Part shown: positions 62,833 to 64,000 of the stretch, in pieces
Position numbering within the stretch: position 1 is the first letter of the stretch
Layout of the letters: each line of letters opens with the position of its first letter
NCBI GenBank assembly: GCA_022711755.1
Contig: JAKLEA010000008.1
Coordinates: 1 to 64,000, forward strand
Direction: 5' to 3'
Origin: Planctomycetota bacterium
GTDB lineage: Bacteria > Planctomycetota > Brocadiia > SM23-32 > JAKLEA01
Length of the DNA stretch: 64,000 nucleotides
Made by a program: the position numbers and the translations under genes
Notes under the pieces: model-generated
Seen by the model: only the letters and a program-made list of their open reading frames with translations
Told to the model about the DNA's origin: nothing
Databases searched by the model: none

Positions 62833-64000
62833 ATGGGCAACCGGGACGGAAAGCCAGACACGATTCCCGATGAGGAATCCGCCGCGACAATTCCGCAGTC
62901 GGGCGGCTCGCCCGGATTCCGCCGCGCAGTCACAGCCCGCTCGCTGATTATGGGAACATTGGCTGCCGTCGTGGTGGCCGTAATCGTCCCCCTTAATGAC
63001 TATAAACTCCATAATACCTATTTTGCCGGCAATTTCTTTCCCACCGGCCCGTTCACCATGCTACTGATCTTCGTCCTTACGGCAAATGCCTTCCTGTGGC
63101 GCGCCCGACCGCGCAAGGCCTTGTCCGCCGCTGAACTCCTCGTCTTCTTCGGCATGGCGACCTTTGCCAGCCTGATACCGAGCTGTTCAATGGGGCGGAT
63201 GCTCTATTCCGGCCTGATCGCCCCGTGGTACTATCGTCCCTTCAATCCAAATTGGGAGCCGTACCTGAAATTCTTCCCGCAGTGGATGTTTCCGACTGTT
63301 GACACCGACTCGCAGATTGTTCAGGCGTTCTACAACGGTCTGAAAGAAGGCGAAACAATCCCATGGGGAGCGTGGGCGAGGCCGCTTGCATACTGGAGCA
63401 TTTTTGCGGCGGCGTTGTTCGGCGGCTCGATGCTCCTGATGAACATGTTGCTCTGGCAGTGGGACAAGGCGGAGTCCCTCCCGTTCCCCATAGCCAGGGT
63501 TTGTATGGAACTGGTCGAGCATCCCGAACCCGGCCGCGCGATCAACCGAAACTTGAGAAGCTACACCCTCTGGTGCGCGGCGCTCGGCGTCTTCGTCGTT
63601 CACCTGCTGACCGGATTGAATACCTATTATCCGCAGGTTCCGGTCGTCAAACGCTCGTGGAACCTCTGGCTGGCCCTGGCGGAATTCCCGATGAGCCATC
63701 TGCCCGGATATCTGAAGACCGGGACGATTTACTTCACAGCCATCGGCCTCGGGTACCTAGTTTCGCAGGACGTTCTGCTAAGCATATGGCTGTTCCCGCT
63801 GCTGATGGGCGTGGTTCAGATGTTCGCGTCGGCCTACATGAACTGGCAGGCTGAGCTTCACTACGAGCCGAACACGGTCGGGGCGTATATCGCGGTGACG
63901 GTCATTCTCATGTGGCGCGGGCGGCGGCATCTCAGGAAGGTTGCGCGGCAGATCGCCTTCCCCCCCGCGCGGCGCTCGGACGGGGAATTCCTGCCGTATA
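62833..64000 (+). CDS. DUF6785/DUF6784-like multi-membrane protein (partial)
   Basis: The frame is open from the ATG to the end of the window (389 codons). Membrane helices begin near residue 38. FGMATFASLIPSCSMGRML, GLIAPWYYRPFNPNWEPYL, EGETIPWGAWARPLAYW and WDKAESLPFPIARVCMELV match the N-terminal layout of large transporter-like membrane proteins common in Planctomycetota and related candidate phyla, whose role is unknown. A weak TGGACG/TAAAAT promoter with a 17-base spacer lies at 62788-62817; the implied start is only about 8 bases before the ATG. The C-terminal part is outside the window. Confidence 0.72.
   Translation, partial: MGNRDGKPDTIPDEESAATIPQSGGSPGFRRAVTARSLIMGTLAAVVVAVIVPLNDYKLHNTYFAGNFFPTGPFTMLLIFVLTANAFLWRARPRKALSAAELLVFFGMATFASLIPSCSMGRMLYSGLIAPWYYRPFNPNWEPYLKFFPQWMFPTVDTDSQIVQAFYNGLKEGETIPWGAWARPLAYWSIFAAALFGGSMLLMNMLLWQWDKAESLPFPIARVCMELVEHPEPGRAINRNLRSYTLWCAALGVFVVHLLTGLNTYYPQVPVVKRSWNLWLALAEFPMSHLPGYLKTGTIYFTAIGLGYLVSQDVLLSIWLFPLLMGVVQMFASAYMNWQAELHYEPNTVGAYIAVTVILMWRGRRHLRKVARQIAFPPARRSDGEFLPY

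Overview
The window reads as chromosome from an uncultured, free-living, high-GC bacterium with a Gram-negative type envelope. It encodes several lipoproteins, a Tat-exported protein, a PEP-CTERM protein, TadE/TadG-like envelope proteins, a formylglycine sulfatase, secreted polysaccharide-active enzymes, a GlnS and a fused AroD-AroE. A DUF6785-like membrane protein runs off the right edge. This mix recalls Planctomycetota/Lentisphaerota and neighbouring candidate phyla such as Sumerlaeota or Hydrogenedentota. That placement is inference from gene content; no marker gene here settles it.

Layout. 1-2930 is a decayed mobile region: the right end of an IS21-family element interrupts an SNF2-type helicase gene, followed by an excisionase-like gene and a tyrosine recombinase converging on it, next to a tRNA-Ser(UGA). 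3072-7972 (minus) holds a sulfatase, a double-GNAT protein, an orphan substrate-binding protein and an alpha/beta hydrolase. 7973-12630 is a repeat-rich accessory island with a Type ISP-like restriction-modification enzyme, whose reading frame contains about 119 codons of dispersed repeat, and a frameshifted DUF559 nuclease gene. 12805-18448 (minus) is a three-gene carbohydrate operon: Tat-exported propeller, GHL10-like TIM barrel, and a large GH36-like lipoprotein with an NPCBM module. 18691-25713 (plus) has a response regulator whose GAFTGA loop is missing, its histidine kinase, and a four-gene TadE/TadG operon behind a strong promoter with a direct-repeat operator candidate.

26247-49226 mixes housekeeping genes (pyrE, purB, aroDE, glnS, an HMGL/LeuA-type enzyme, a phosphoesterase, an HD-domain protein) with envelope functions: two multi-membrane glycosyltransferase-like proteins, lipoprotein hydrolases, a C45 acyltransferase-alpha/beta hydrolase fusion and secreted propellers. 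49500-62833+ holds a PEP-CTERM protein and larE facing each other over a strong terminator, a membrane protein divergent from a MoxR ATPase, glpK, a secreted alpha/alpha-barrel protein, an M16 peptidase, a radical SAM protein behind a near-consensus promoter that implies a leaderless mRNA, a flippase gene broken by one in-frame TAG, and the DUF6785-like gene.

A recurring theme is the load of short palindromic dispersed repeats in at least four families. They lie between genes, inside two open reading frames, and at two stop codons where the repeat itself supplies the TAG. No CRISPR array, rRNA or complete defence island was found. The least ordinary items are the in-frame repeats, the regulator without GAFTGA beside a direct-repeat promoter, the C45-hydrolase fusion and a 41-residue very basic ORF at 38449-38574.
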